This document shows positions 7,935 through 15,098 of a DNA stretch of 42,123 bases, piece after piece. Both the position numbers and the translations under genes were made by a program. Position 1 is the first letter of the stretch, and every line of letters starts with the position of its first letter. The DNA is taken from the NCBI RefSeq assembly GCF_014049385.1, contig NZ_JACAOA010000020.1, positions 1-42,123 on the forward strand, read 5' to 3'. Below the pieces are notes generated by a model that worked only from the letters and a program-made list of their open reading frames with translations, was not told the DNA's origin and searched no databases. The stretch is from Ruoffia halotolerans. Lineage in GTDB: Bacteria; Bacillota; Bacilli; Lactobacillales; Aerococcaceae.

Positions 7935-8781
7935 TTTATTAGATATGTTTCCACAGTTGCGTGTCTCAGAATGGATTTCTAACTTTATTGATTGGATAAC
8001 TGCCAATTTCAATGTGTTATTTGATTCATTAAACAATGTTGGTACAAGTTCAATGGAATGGATGACACGTATGTTAATGTTAATTCCACCACTTGCTTTT
8101 ATCATAATTGTGATGTTAGTTGCCTATTTCGTTTCGAATAGAAAAATGGGCCTATCAATTTTTGCTGGTATTGGATTATTATATATTCACAACCAGAACC
8201 TATGGGGTAATATGATGAACACCTTAACATTAATTATTGTTGCAAGTTTAATCTCAATCATCGTTGGTATACCTTTAGGTATTCTGATGGCTAAGAGCTC
8301 ACTTGCTGAGAAAATCATTCAACCTATTCTAGACTTTATGCAAACAATGCCAGCCTTTGTTTACTTAATTCCAGCTGTTTCTTTCTTTGGGATTGGGATG
8401 GTGCCTGGTGTGTTTGCTTCAGTAATCTTCGCCCTACCACCTATTGTTCGTTTCACTAACTTAGGAATTAGACAAGTTCCTGAAGAATTAGTTGAAGCAG
8501 CTGATTCATTTGGTAGTACGGGATGGCAAAAACTTTATAAAGTCGAATTACCAAATGCCAAATCAACGATTATGGCTGGTACAAACCAAACCGTTCTTCT
8601 TGCACTTTCAATGGTTGTAACTGCTTCAATGATTGGTGCACCAGGTCTTGGTACGAACGTATTAACTGCATTACAACGTGGTCAAGTTGGAGCTGGATTC
8701 GTTTCAGGTTTCGCTTTAGTTGTCCTAGCAATTGTTATTGATCGTATCTTACAAAGCTCAAATAAAAGCCGCGTAGACTAA
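7927..8781 (+). CDS. opuAB: Glycine betaine ABC transporter permease
   Basis: Membrane subunit of the OpuA-type betaine importer, 284 residues. The N-terminal region contains an amphipathic stretch (residues 1-45). About six membrane segments follow, and the EAA loop contacting the ATPase is at residues 190-209 (EAADSFGSTGWQKLYKVELP). The motif MPAFVYLIPAVSFFGIG (141-157) is typical of ProW/OpuAB. The ATG at 7927 lies inside the end of the ATPase gene. The binding protein is a separate gene 20 bases downstream, as in Bacillus OpuA and unlike the lactococcal permease-receptor fusion. Confidence 0.95.
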   Translation: MSSLLDMFPQLRVSEWISNFIDWITANFNVLFDSLNNVGTSSMEWMTRMLMLIPPLAFIIIVMLVAYFVSNRKMGLSIFAGIGLLYIHNQNLWGNMMNTLTLIIVASLISIIVGIPLGILMAKSSLAEKIIQPILDFMQTMPAFVYLIPAVSFFGIGMVPGVFASVIFALPPIVRFTNLGIRQVPEELVEAADSFGSTGWQKLYKVELPNAKSTIMAGTNQTVLLALSMVVTASMIGAPGLGTNVLTALQRGQVGAGFVSGFALVVLAIVIDRILQSSNKSRVD

Positions 8782-8801
8782 GAACGGAAAGGAGAATAAT
8801 T

Positions 8802-9686
8802 TTGAATAAGAAAACAATACATAGAATTATCGGTGCCATTCTAGCTGTTCTGTTCGCAGGTGAAATTGTTTATAGTGTTAATAATACTGAACTTGCAACA
8901 CGTTCAACGGGAGAAACAATCCAAATAGTTCATAACCCTTGGGATACAGAAATTGCGTCTTCAACAGTTTTAGGCTTAGTATTAGAAGAAGCTGGATACA
9001 ATGTAAATCTTGTATCAGTTGATAATGCCATCATGTTCGAGTCAATCTCTACTGGAGAATCAGATGTTATGACTGCTGCTTGGTTACCTACAACACATGG
9101 GACCATTATTGAAGAATATGAAGACAACATGGTGAATTTAGGTCCAAACTTAGAAGGTGCTTCTACAGGAATTGGTGTTCCAAGTTATATGGATGTTGAT
9201 TCGATTACTGATTTAGATTCACAAGCAGAACAAACCATTATTGGTATCGAGCCTGGTGCTGGTGCTATGATTCAAACAGAAGAAGCAATGAGTCATTATG
9301 ACAATATAAGTGATTGGGAATTAGAAGCACCATCTACTGGAGCAATGTTAGCTTCACTAGATGAAGCAATTCAAAATGAAGAAGAATTTGTCTTTGTTGC
9401 TTGGACTCCCCACTGGATGTTCTTAGAGTATGATATTAAGATGTTAGAAGATCCTGATTTCGTATATGGTGAAGCTGAAGATATTTATACTTTCACTCGC
9501 TTAGGCTTTGCGGAAGATCATCCTGAAGCTAACGAAATTGTTGATCGTTTCTTTTGGGAAATCAATGACATGGAAAGTGTGACATTGGCAATGCAAAATG
9601 GTACGGATAACCGTACAGCCGCACAGAATTGGATTGATGAGAATCGTGAAACAGTGGATTCTTGGTTAGAAGGCGTATTTGAATAA
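8802..9686 (+). CDS. opuAC: Glycine betaine-binding protein with N-terminal membrane anchor
   Basis: Substrate-binding subunit of the OpuA importer, 294 residues. TTG start at 8802 with AAAGGAGA just upstream. An OpuAC-type binding domain starts near residue 38. Aromatic-box candidates for the quaternary ammonium are W47 (HNPWDTE), W94 (AAWLPTTH, with H99), and W201 with W205 (VAWTPHWMF). The N terminus is a hydrophobic segment (residues 8-26) without a lipobox cysteine; the protein contains no cysteine at all. It is thus not a lipoprotein like most Gram-positive receptors. It is probably held by an uncleaved anchor or secreted. Last gene of the operon, ending at a very strong terminator. Confidence 0.93.
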   Translation: MNKKTIHRIIGAILAVLFAGEIVYSVNNTELATRSTGETIQIVHNPWDTEIASSTVLGLVLEEAGYNVNLVSVDNAIMFESISTGESDVMTAAWLPTTHGTIIEEYEDNMVNLGPNLEGASTGIGVPSYMDVDSITDLDSQAEQTIIGIEPGAGAMIQTEEAMSHYDNISDWELEAPSTGAMLASLDEAIQNEEEFVFVAWTPHWMFLEYDIKMLEDPDFVYGEAEDIYTFTRLGFAEDHPEANEIVDRFFWEINDMESVTLAMQNGTDNRTAAQNWIDENRETVDSWLEGVFE

Positions 9687-9702
9687 AATTAATCACTTAA
9701 AG

Positions 9703-9743
9703 AATCACACTCCATTAGGAAATAATCCTAATGGGGTGTGATT
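9703..9743. terminator. Strong bidirectional terminator after opuA
   Basis: An 18-bp stem, 9703-9720 with 9726-9743, has one G-T wobble and loop AATAA. It begins AATCACAC and ends GTGTGATT, followed by TTTACTTTT. It is shared with the convergent baeRF gene. Confidence 0.92.
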
Positions 9744-9765
9744 TTTACTTTTAATATTCTAATGC

Positions 9766-10893
9766 TTAATAGCGCAATCTTGCAGAGACATTAATTCCTT
9801 CTGGCATATCATCGTCTGGAACAATATAAATTTTTCCTTTAGCAGTTGCGACTTTTGTTATGAGTTGTTTTAAGAAGTCTTTGTCTGATTCTTCAAAACT
9901 ACCATTATCAGTGATTGTCCCTGATTGGCTATAAGCTTTATTTACTAATAACTCTTCAATTCGCCCTTCTATAGCACTCATGGATAAATCATCTAATTGA
10001 TTATCAACTCTAAACTTAGGTGCTGTTTCTCTAAAGCGATTGAACATGGTCTCTTGTTCTTTTTTAACAATTTCAATATTTCTGTTCAATGCTTTTTCTT
10101 GGACAGTATTGAAATTCACATTCGCACCCGACTCTTCAATTCTGTCATCAATTAAATAAGGGTTCTTAGACAAGTCACGGAATACAGCTTGATTTTCGGA
10201 TAAAGCATATAGAATTAGTGGCAAATCACGTGGTGATGAGTAGTTTTCATGAATATAATCATCAACCACTCGGAAGTAATTCTCACGGTCTATATCTTTC
10301 TCATGACTTGTATCATTATGACCATGATAACCTAGTTCTCCTCCACCTGTCGCTCCGTAGGCACCTGAATTGTCACTTCCTCCAGTTAATTCTGAACCTA
10401 AAGCATCTTTTAAAGTTCTTGGTGCATCATCACCTTCGAAGTCAATTTCTTTCACTGAAGTAGCGTCACCTTCAAATAAACGAATATCATCACGATTTAA
10501 AATCAATACGTGATATTGGTTCGTGTATTGATAGTTTTCAATTAACGGTGTTAAATTTGGTGCTTTACCTACATTAACTAAATTAGCTACTGGAATACCT
10601 AAGTGATAATAGTAGACTTCGTCCTCTGTAATATATAATGCAAGTCCGCCTCGATAAGAAACTAACTCAATGTCATTGACTTTTGCTCTTTCAATTTGAT
10701 CTAGAAACTTGTTCGCTACATTTTTGTCGCATTCAGCTTCAATTTTCTTTTTGGCATCTTCTAAAAGATTATTCAATTGAATACGATCTTGATCGGAGCT
10801 GACAGATGTTGCATGCAATTCCATAGCAATTGTCACAAATAACTTATCAACCTGCTCTAACTCTTTCGCCGGAAAGGCAGTTAATTTAATCAT
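9766..10893 (-). CDS. baeRF-family (archaeo-eukaryotic release factor-like) protein
   Basis: Cytoplasmic protein of 375 residues from ATG 10893, which has AAAGGGG (complement at 10901-10907) at good spacing. An in-frame start 24 codons upstream lacks a ribosome site. The protein shows the layout of bacterial release-factor-1-like (baeRF, host-attachment-like) proteins: an N-terminal alpha/beta domain with the strand pair LALYITEDEVYYYHLG, then YHVLILNRDDIRLFEGD. A Gly/His-rich loop follows (about 190-215, GGSDNSGAYGATGGGELGYH). The C-terminal domain has PLILYALSENQAVFRDLSKN and KGKIYIVPDDDMP. The family is proposed to act on ribosomes or peptidyl-tRNA under stress, but the function is unproven. 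It is monocistronic and convergent with opuA. Confidence 0.8.
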   Translation of the reverse strand: MIKLTAFPAKELEQVDKLFVTIAMELHATSVSSDQDRIQLNNLLEDAKKKIEAECDKNVANKFLDQIERAKVNDIELVSYRGGLALYITEDEVYYYHLGIPVANLVNVGKAPNLTPLIENYQYTNQYHVLILNRDDIRLFEGDATSVKEIDFEGDDAPRTLKDALGSELTGGSDNSGAYGATGGGELGYHGHNDTSHEKDIDRENYFRVVDDYIHENYSSPRDLPLILYALSENQAVFRDLSKNPYLIDDRIEESGANVNFNTVQEKALNRNIEIVKKEQETMFNRFRETAPKFRVDNQLDDLSMSAIEGRIEELLVNKAYSQSGTITDNGSFEESDKDFLKQLITKVATAKGKIYIVPDDDMPEGINVSARLRY

Positions 10894-10996
10894 AGTGAAA
10901 CCCCTTTCTTTCTTGTAATATATTAATAGTAACAATATATTTCCTAACTGTAAAATCATACACATTGAAATATCCCACTATGTTAGAACAGAAAAG

Positions 10997-11024
10997 TTGC
11001 ATCCCAAATTATTATTGGTAATCT
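10997..11024 (+). promoter_or_regulatory. Candidate promoter of ohr
   Basis: TTGCAT at 10997-11002 and TAATCT at 11019-11024 are separated by 16 bp, about 36 bases before the ohr ATG. The adjacent ATATATATATATA run has no clear operator symmetry; I do not see a recognisable OhrR box. Confidence 0.4.
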
Positions 11025-11060
11025 CTATATATATATATAACTTATGGAGGAAGATAATTA

Positions 11061-11510
11061 ATGTCAGAAAAAAGACGTTATACGACTAAAGCAGTGAATA
11101 CAGGTGGCCGTCATGGTATTAGTCGTTTAGTAGATGGTAGTTTTGAAGTTGATGTTGCAATGCCTAAAGAAATGGGCGGGCCAGGAGAAGCTGTCAATCC
11201 CGATCAGTTATTCGCTTTAGGTTGGAGTGCTTGCTTCCATTCGGCTTTAGAACGTCATAAGAAGACGTTTGGTGCAGAAGGTGAGTCAAAAGTTGGCGTT
11301 GAAATTGGACTAAATACTGACCCTGAATTCGGCGGTTTTAAACTAGTGGCTAATATTGAAGTTGGTATCGAAGGCTTATCATTAACAGAAGTGCAAGAAC
11401 TCGCTGACCAAGCGCACGGTGATTGCGCTTATTCAAAAGCGACTCGTGGAAACATCAATTCTAAAGTTACTGCCATTGAAACATTCTTTATTGAAGACGT
11501 AAATAATTAA
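11061..11510 (+). CDS. ohr: Organic hydroperoxide resistance protein (Ohr/OsmC family)
   Basis: Thiol-dependent peroxidase of 149 residues that reduces organic hydroperoxides in the cytoplasm. The two redox cysteines are present: C58 in GWSACFHSAL (peroxidatic) and C122 in HGDCAYSKATRGN (resolving). R17 in GGRHGISR matches the conserved active-site Arg. The usual NPEQLF motif reads NPDQLF (residues 46-51), so the Glu that orients the Arg is a shorter Asp. GGAGG at 11046-11050 precedes ATG 11061. The natural terminator of this gene has been split by an insertion sequence beginning at 11545. Confidence 0.92.
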   Translation: MSEKRRYTTKAVNTGGRHGISRLVDGSFEVDVAMPKEMGGPGEAVNPDQLFALGWSACFHSALERHKKTFGAEGESKVGVEIGLNTDPEFGGFKLVANIEVGIEGLSLTEVQELADQAHGDCAYSKATRGNINSKVTAIETFFIEDVNN

Positions 11511-11518
11511 TCCCTTAA

Positions 11519-11539
11519 AAAAGCAAGCTTATAAACTGT
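11519..11539. terminator. Left half of a terminator split by the IS element
   Basis: The arm AAAAGCAAGCTTATAAACTG(T) is complementary to 13055-13075 with two mismatches over 21 bases. The two halves are now separated by the 1.5-kb IS. Joined, they would form one long hairpin serving convergent ohr and yedK. Confidence 0.75.
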
Positions 11540-11544
11540 CAAAC

Positions 11545-11570
11545 TGTAGTGAACCCCAAAAGTTGGAGTT
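11545..11570 (+). repeat. IS left terminal inverted repeat
   Basis: 26 bp that match the reverse complement of 13025-13050 at all but about five positions. The orfB stop at 11585 lies 14 bases inside. Confidence 0.85.
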
Positions 11571-11584
11571 TATTCAATTAAATA

Positions 11585-12497
11585 TTAAGCAGACAATTGA
11601 GTGTCTTGTTTTCGGTATTCAACCGGAGATAAGCCACTCAATTTTTGTTTAATGCGATCATGGTTATAGTAATAAATGTAGTCTTCCATTCGTTGTTTTA
11701 GCTCAGTATATGTGAGTAATTTTTCTCCATAATACATCTCCTGTTTCAATATGCCAAAGAAATTCTCCATCGGAGCGTTATCAAGGCAAGTCCCTTTCCG
11801 AGACATACTTTGAAAGATACCGTGTTGTTTCAAAGTCTTTACCCACTTATGATGTTGATAATGCCAACCTTGATCGCTATGTAGAGTTGTTCGATAAGTG
11901 GCATTATTTTTAATGACTGAGAGAGCCGCTTTCAACGGTTCTATCGCTATATCTAATGTAGGCCGATTGGAAATCTTCCAAGCTATAATCTCTTGATTAT
12001 ATAAATCCATAATAGGACTTAAATATAACTTTTCATCATTCAGACATTTGAATTCGATAATGTCTGTAACAAGTTTTTGTAATGGATGAGGTGTCATAAA
12101 CCGACGATTTATTTTGTTTTTAGCGACTTTACCGACAGATCCTTTGTAAGAATTGTATCGACGAGATCGATTCGTAAACTTTAGACACTGTAGCCCTAAT
12201 TGTCTCATAATACGAAGAACGCGTTTATGATTGACTTTATAGCCTCTGGCTCTTAATTCAATTGTAATGCGTCGATAGCCATATCGCTCTTTATGTTCCT
12301 CAAAGATAGCTTGGATAAGGTCTTCAAGCTCTTTATCTTTATGAGGTTTGGTTTTCTTCGCGATATGATAGGGTAAGTTGACTCTGGTAATTCTGTCACA
12401 TATAAGACATCTTTGAGTTTAAAGCCTATTTGGGTTAAGTCATAGACTATGTCTGTTTGTTGTTTGCGCGTGGGTCTTCTAAGCCCAGCGCTTTTAA
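11585..12497 (-). pseudogene. IS3-family transposase OrfB (DDE integrase core), frameshifted
   Basis: Catalytic subunit. After the -1 frameshift site the frame is open through DIVYDLTQIGFKLKDVLYVT and PEST. At the C-run 12371-12373 (reading TAC CC TAT) one base is missing, and the homologous sequence continues in another frame as YHIAKKTKPHKDKELEDLIQ, RYGYRRITIELRARGY and MRQLGLQC to the stop. The DDE core is complete in this second frame: D in VTDIIEF, D in LHSDQGWHYQ, and E in DNAPMENFFGILKQE. The distance between the second D and E fits the IS3-type D-D-35-E. No good start exists for the second part alone. The lesion probably abolishes active transposase, unless it is a sequencing error. 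Confidence 0.85.
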
Positions 12498-12995
12498 CTT
12501 TTTTAAGTATTCTAATTCAATCCTTAAATACTCATTTTCTTTCTTTAACAATTCGTTCTCTTGCTTCATTTCATCATGATTGTTATCGTGAACCGTTTTA
12601 TTATTATCTTGATTCGGATTCGATTTAGGCATTTTTGGCGGTCTCCCTTGCGGTTTATTCAGACCTTGGGTGCCAAACCTAACGTATTGACGATGCCAGT
12701 TGGCTATGATGGATGGCTCACTTATACCAAAAGCATTCGCTGTGTTTATATAGGACGCACCCGTGTCTTGCTTAAATCTTAAAACATTTAACTTAAAATT
12801 TAAAGGATAGGTTGCCTTGCGTCGTTTGGTTTTAAGGCCTTCTTTCCCATTGGTTTTGAATTGGTTAACCCATTTTTCAATCAAACTTGTCGTTGAAATA
12901 TGATATTTCTTAGCGAGTAAGGTGTAACCTAATGTCCCATTTAGATACTCTTCGACAACCTTTAATTTGAATTCATATGAATACTTTTGTGACAC
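12447..12995 (-). CDS. IS3-family transposase OrfA (helix-turn-helix subunit)
   Basis: DNA-binding subunit of 182 residues from GTG 12995. Two helix-turn-helix units are visible: residues 5-55 (KLKVVEEYLNGTLGYTLLAK) and 65-115 (FKQDTGASYINTANAFGISE, IANWHRQYVRFG). A leucine-zipper-like coiled coil follows at about 143-170 (MKQENELLKKENEYLRIELE), as is usual for IS150-type OrfA. A linker rich in Asn, Pro and Lys separates them. Near the end lies A_AAA_AAG at 12504-12498 in the zero frame, a canonical -1 slippery heptamer. It would yield the OrfAB fusion transposase. The gene looks intact. Confidence 0.9.
   Translation of the reverse strand: MSQKYSYEFKLKVVEEYLNGTLGYTLLAKKYHISTTSLIEKWVNQFKTNGKEGLKTKRRKATYPLNFKLNVLRFKQDTGASYINTANAFGISEPSIIANWHRQYVRFGTQGLNKPQGRPPKMPKSNPNQDNNKTVHDNNHDEMKQENELLKKENEYLRIELEYLKKLKALGLEDPRANNKQT
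12498..12504 (-). promoter_or_regulatory. Programmed -1 frameshift heptamer A_AAA_AAG
   Basis: Read on the minus strand the zero-frame codons are TTA AAA AAG. Slipping back one base enters the frame of orfB, which is open from here into VYDLTQIGFKLKDV. This is the standard IS3-family fusion signal. Confidence 0.75.
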
Positions 12996-13024
12996 AAAAA
13001 CGACCCCCGTAAAGTTAGATTTTT

Positions 13025-13050
13025 AACTCTAACTTTCGGGGGTCACCTCA
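13025..13050 (-). repeat. IS right terminal inverted repeat
   Basis: 26-bp partner of the left repeat. It contains the CTAACTTTCGGGGGTCAC block and lies just upstream of orfA. Confidence 0.85.
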
Positions 13051-13054
13051 AACA

Positions 13055-13075
13055 ACAGTCCATAAGCTTGCTTTT
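13055..13075. terminator. Right half of a terminator split by the IS element
   Basis: Complementary to 11519-11539. It overlaps the yedK stop codon (13074-13076) and reads ACAGTCCATAAGCTTGCTTT(T). It can no longer fold locally with its partner. Confidence 0.75.
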
Positions 13076-13673
13076 AATTTGATACTTGTTTAAATGTTAA
13101 ATCTATTGTTAATGTGAGAAGTGTTTCTTGGAGTTGATTTGGATCAGTTTTTAAATTCAAATACTCCTTCTCTGTATTCTTATCTAATATGACTGGAACT
13201 CTGTGATGAATGTCAGCCATTTGCCCTACCGAATCTTTTGTTAACATCGAGTAGGTCAACGTACTTGAACCATCTTCGTTGTTGTAACGCTCACAAATTC
13301 CTGCAATTGAGAATATATCAGAATCTGCGACTGCAATTTCCCACCGCTCTTTCTTCTCTTTTGAATCAACTTCTTTAAATTCATAAAACGAAGTGGCTGG
13401 AATCAAACAACGTTTACGTTTAAAGGGTTCAATAAATGTCCGCTTTTCTAATATTGATTCTAAACGAGCATTAATCAGAGGTTTCTTAGCAAAACTAGGC
13501 GTAAATCCCCATTTAATCGCATAAAATTTATTATTTGGGAGTAAAATCAGGTTATTTTGACTTGGATAGTACACTTCTCTCTCATCATCAGGTAAATTCG
13601 CATCTAATTCTGAACCTTCATAACGATCCAGTAATGCTTTTTTATTCTCTAAAAAACTATATTGCCCACACAT
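13074..13673 (-). CDS. yedK: SOS response-associated peptidase (YedK/HMCES family)
   Basis: DNA-repair protein of 199 residues that covalently caps abasic sites in single-stranded DNA through its N-terminal cysteine. C2 immediately after Met would be exposed by Met removal. Other active-site residues are N68 and R70 (LINARLES), E98 (TSFYEFKE) and H156 (ADIHHRVPVIL). AIKWGFTPSF is the usual family landmark. Ribosome site TAAGGAGTG precedes the ATG and overlaps the original stop codon of the upstream FAH-family gene (13687-13689). The two were therefore adjacent operon genes. The downstream terminator is disrupted by the IS. Confidence 0.93.
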   Translation of the reverse strand: MCGQYSFLENKKALLDRYEGSELDANLPDDEREVYYPSQNNLILLPNNKFYAIKWGFTPSFAKKPLINARLESILEKRTFIEPFKRKRCLIPATSFYEFKEVDSKEKKERWEIAVADSDIFSIAGICERYNNEDGSSTLTYSMLTKDSVGQMADIHHRVPVILDKNTEKEYLNLKTDPNQLQETLLTLTIDLTFKQVSN

Positions 13674-13686
13674 CGTTAATCACTCC

Positions 13687-14562
13687 TTAACTAATACGAT
13701 TCGTAAGTGTTCCAATACCTTCAATCTCAATTTGAAGCTCGTCACCAGTGTCTAACCACTCTTGTTCGGCATCATAGCCAAAGATTACATCTTCGGGTGT
13801 CCTTGTAAATATTAAATCGCCGGGTTTAAGCGTCATTTATTTTGATATATAAGAAATAATTTTAGCACAGTTATAAATCATTTTATCTGTATTCGATTGT
13901 TGAACGATTTTACCATTTCGCTTAGTGGAAATATCTAATTGATTAGAATCTATACTGCCCGACGTCACAATTACTGGGCCAATAGGTGAAAATTTGTCAG
14001 GGGTCTTCCCGAGTATCCATTGGCCAGATTTAAACTGTAAGTCTCGTACTGACAAATCGTTTCCAATCGTATAACCAAAGACATAGTCTAGCGCTTCTTC
14101 TTGAGACACGTCTTTGGCAGTTTCTCCCATAATCACAACTAATTCACATTCATAATCAATTTGTTCGCCATCTAATGGTTTAGGTATAACTTCCCCATTC
14201 GCTGCGAGAGCGTTGTTAAATTTACTAAATAAGACCGGTTCTTCAGATACATCTAAGTCTGTACCTTCTGAGACATGGTCTAAATAGTTTAAACCGACAC
14301 AAATAATTTTTTCAGGTCGACTTATCGGAGGTAAAATATGTAAATCTTCATATTTTAAATAATCAGATTCAATGAAAGATGATTGATCTTCTTCAAAACT
14401 TTGTTTTATTAACTGATATTGTTTTTCCTCAATGAATGATTTGAGTGAGCCTTTTAGCTCTTTATCAGAGTATTTGCTAAGAATATCAAGTGAAAGAACC
14501 CTATTCGAAGTAAGTAAACCAACGTGGCTAGAATCTTTATAACTATACCTAAGTAATTTCAT
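13687..14562 (-). pseudogene. Fumarylacetoacetate hydrolase-family protein, interrupted by one stop codon
   Basis: FAH-family C-C bond hydrolase or isomerase. The first 241 codons are intact: H96 (NYLDHVSEG), metal ligands E138 and E140 (DYECEL) and D169 (GNDLSVRDL), and WILGKTPDKFSPIGP. A TAA at 13837-13839 ends translation after IISYISK. The same frame continues at once with MTLKPGDLIFTRTPEDVIFG and ends GIGTLTNRIS at TAA 13687-13689, giving 291 codons in all. MTLKPGDLI is the conserved FAH block, so the stop lies inside the fold and removes about 50 residues. The yedK ribosome site overlaps the distal stop, which confirms the ancestral gene end. A residual truncated product, or reinitiation at the ATG right after the stop, is possible. 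AAAGGAA precedes the start at 14562. Confidence 0.87.
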
Positions 14563-14631
14563 TGTTTAATTCCTTTCATTTTTAAAATTATGAAGGGTTT
14601 TCTATATCTGCATTATAACGAATAAACAAAT

Positions 14632-14664
14632 AGAGAGCCAAGATTCTGATGAATCTAGCTCTCT
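14632..14664 (-). terminator. Terminator of the ExbBD-like operon
   Basis: AGAGAGC (14632-14638) pairs with GCTCTCT (14658-14664), with an inner AGATTC/GAATCT helix. T-rich sequence follows on the minus strand (TATTTGTTTATT). Confidence 0.8.
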
Positions 14665-14678
14665 CTATATTAGTTATA

Positions 14679-15086
14679 TTAAAATTGTTCCTCGGCTTCT
14701 TGGAAATCAGCTTGAGAATCAATTAAAGTTTCTATGACTGAATCATAAGTAGCTTTAATCGCATTTTCATCTGTCACAGTGTAAGTGGTTGAGTCTTCCT
14801 CATTACTCACACGTGATTCAACTTCATCTTCTGTCACAGCTTCATTATCCCAAAGAATATCGGATTGAGAAATCGTTATATTAACGTGTTTCGCTTCTTC
14901 ATTTCCTTCGCTAACACTGCTGGTTTCATTTGTCATAGTCTCTGTCGTTTCGGTGCTATCGCCTAAACCACCATCTAACCAGCCACCTTGCGTGACTCCA
15001 AAGCCTCCACCTACTAATACTAAGGCTGCTACAAGCCAACCCCAAATACCGAATTTACTTTTTTTCTTATTATCTTTTCTAGCCAT
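14679..15086 (-). CDS. Small single-pass membrane protein with ExbD-like C-terminal domain
   Basis: Third gene of the motor-like operon, 135 residues from ATG 15086 (MARKDNKKK), with AAGGAG eight bases upstream. A basic N terminus is followed by one membrane segment (about 13-30, IWGWLVAALVLVGGGFGV), a Gly/Trp-rich patch and a Thr/Ser/Glu spacer. The C-terminal 68 residues follow the strand-strand-helix-strand-helix order of the ExbD/TolR external domain: NITISQSDILWDNEAV, then TEDEVESRV, TTYTVTDEN, and ATYDSVIETLIDSQ. The proton-carrying Asp of ExbD is not in its membrane helix. It could be an accessory stator-rod subunit partnering the gene upstream. The domain match is by pattern, not by alignment. 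Confidence 0.68.
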   Translation of the reverse strand: MARKDNKKKSKFGIWGWLVAALVLVGGGFGVTQGGWLDGGLGDSTETTETMTNETSSVSEGNEEAKHVNITISQSDILWDNEAVTEDEVESRVSNEEDSTTYTVTDENAIKATYDSVIETLIDSQADFQEAEEQF

Positions 15087-15098
15087 CATTACCACTCC

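Larger units (their letters stand above)
11545..13050 (-). mobile_element. IS3-family (IS150-like) insertion sequence
   Basis: A 1506-bp element. Terminal inverted repeats of 26 bp start TGTAGTGA at 11545 (left) and, on the other strand, TGAGGTGA at 13050 (right). They share a core GTGA-CCCC-AAAGTT-GAGTT with a few mismatches. The 3-bp sequence AAC flanks both ends (11542-11544 and 13051-13053), consistent with a target duplication of IS3-family length. The element carries orfA and orfB on the minus strand. A frameshift heptamer lies between them, and a single-base frameshift lesion in orfB suggests this copy no longer moves by itself. Confidence 0.92.

Noticed and set aside
11026-11040. AT dinucleotide run before ohr as a repeat element
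   Set aside because: It is a short simple AT run of common type between promoter and ribosome site; no repeat unit or partner elsewhere.
11585-12208. Separate short transposase gene starting at ATG 12208
   Set aside because: The protein sequence clearly continues upstream in the same frame (RYGYRRIT, KKTKPHKD) to the frameshift lesion at 12371-12373, so 12208 is not a true start.
12561-12782. Plus-strand reading frames inside the IS and in addAB, pyk, pepT and opuAA
   Set aside because: They are mirror frames of well-supported genes, lack ribosome sites and show no protein family features.
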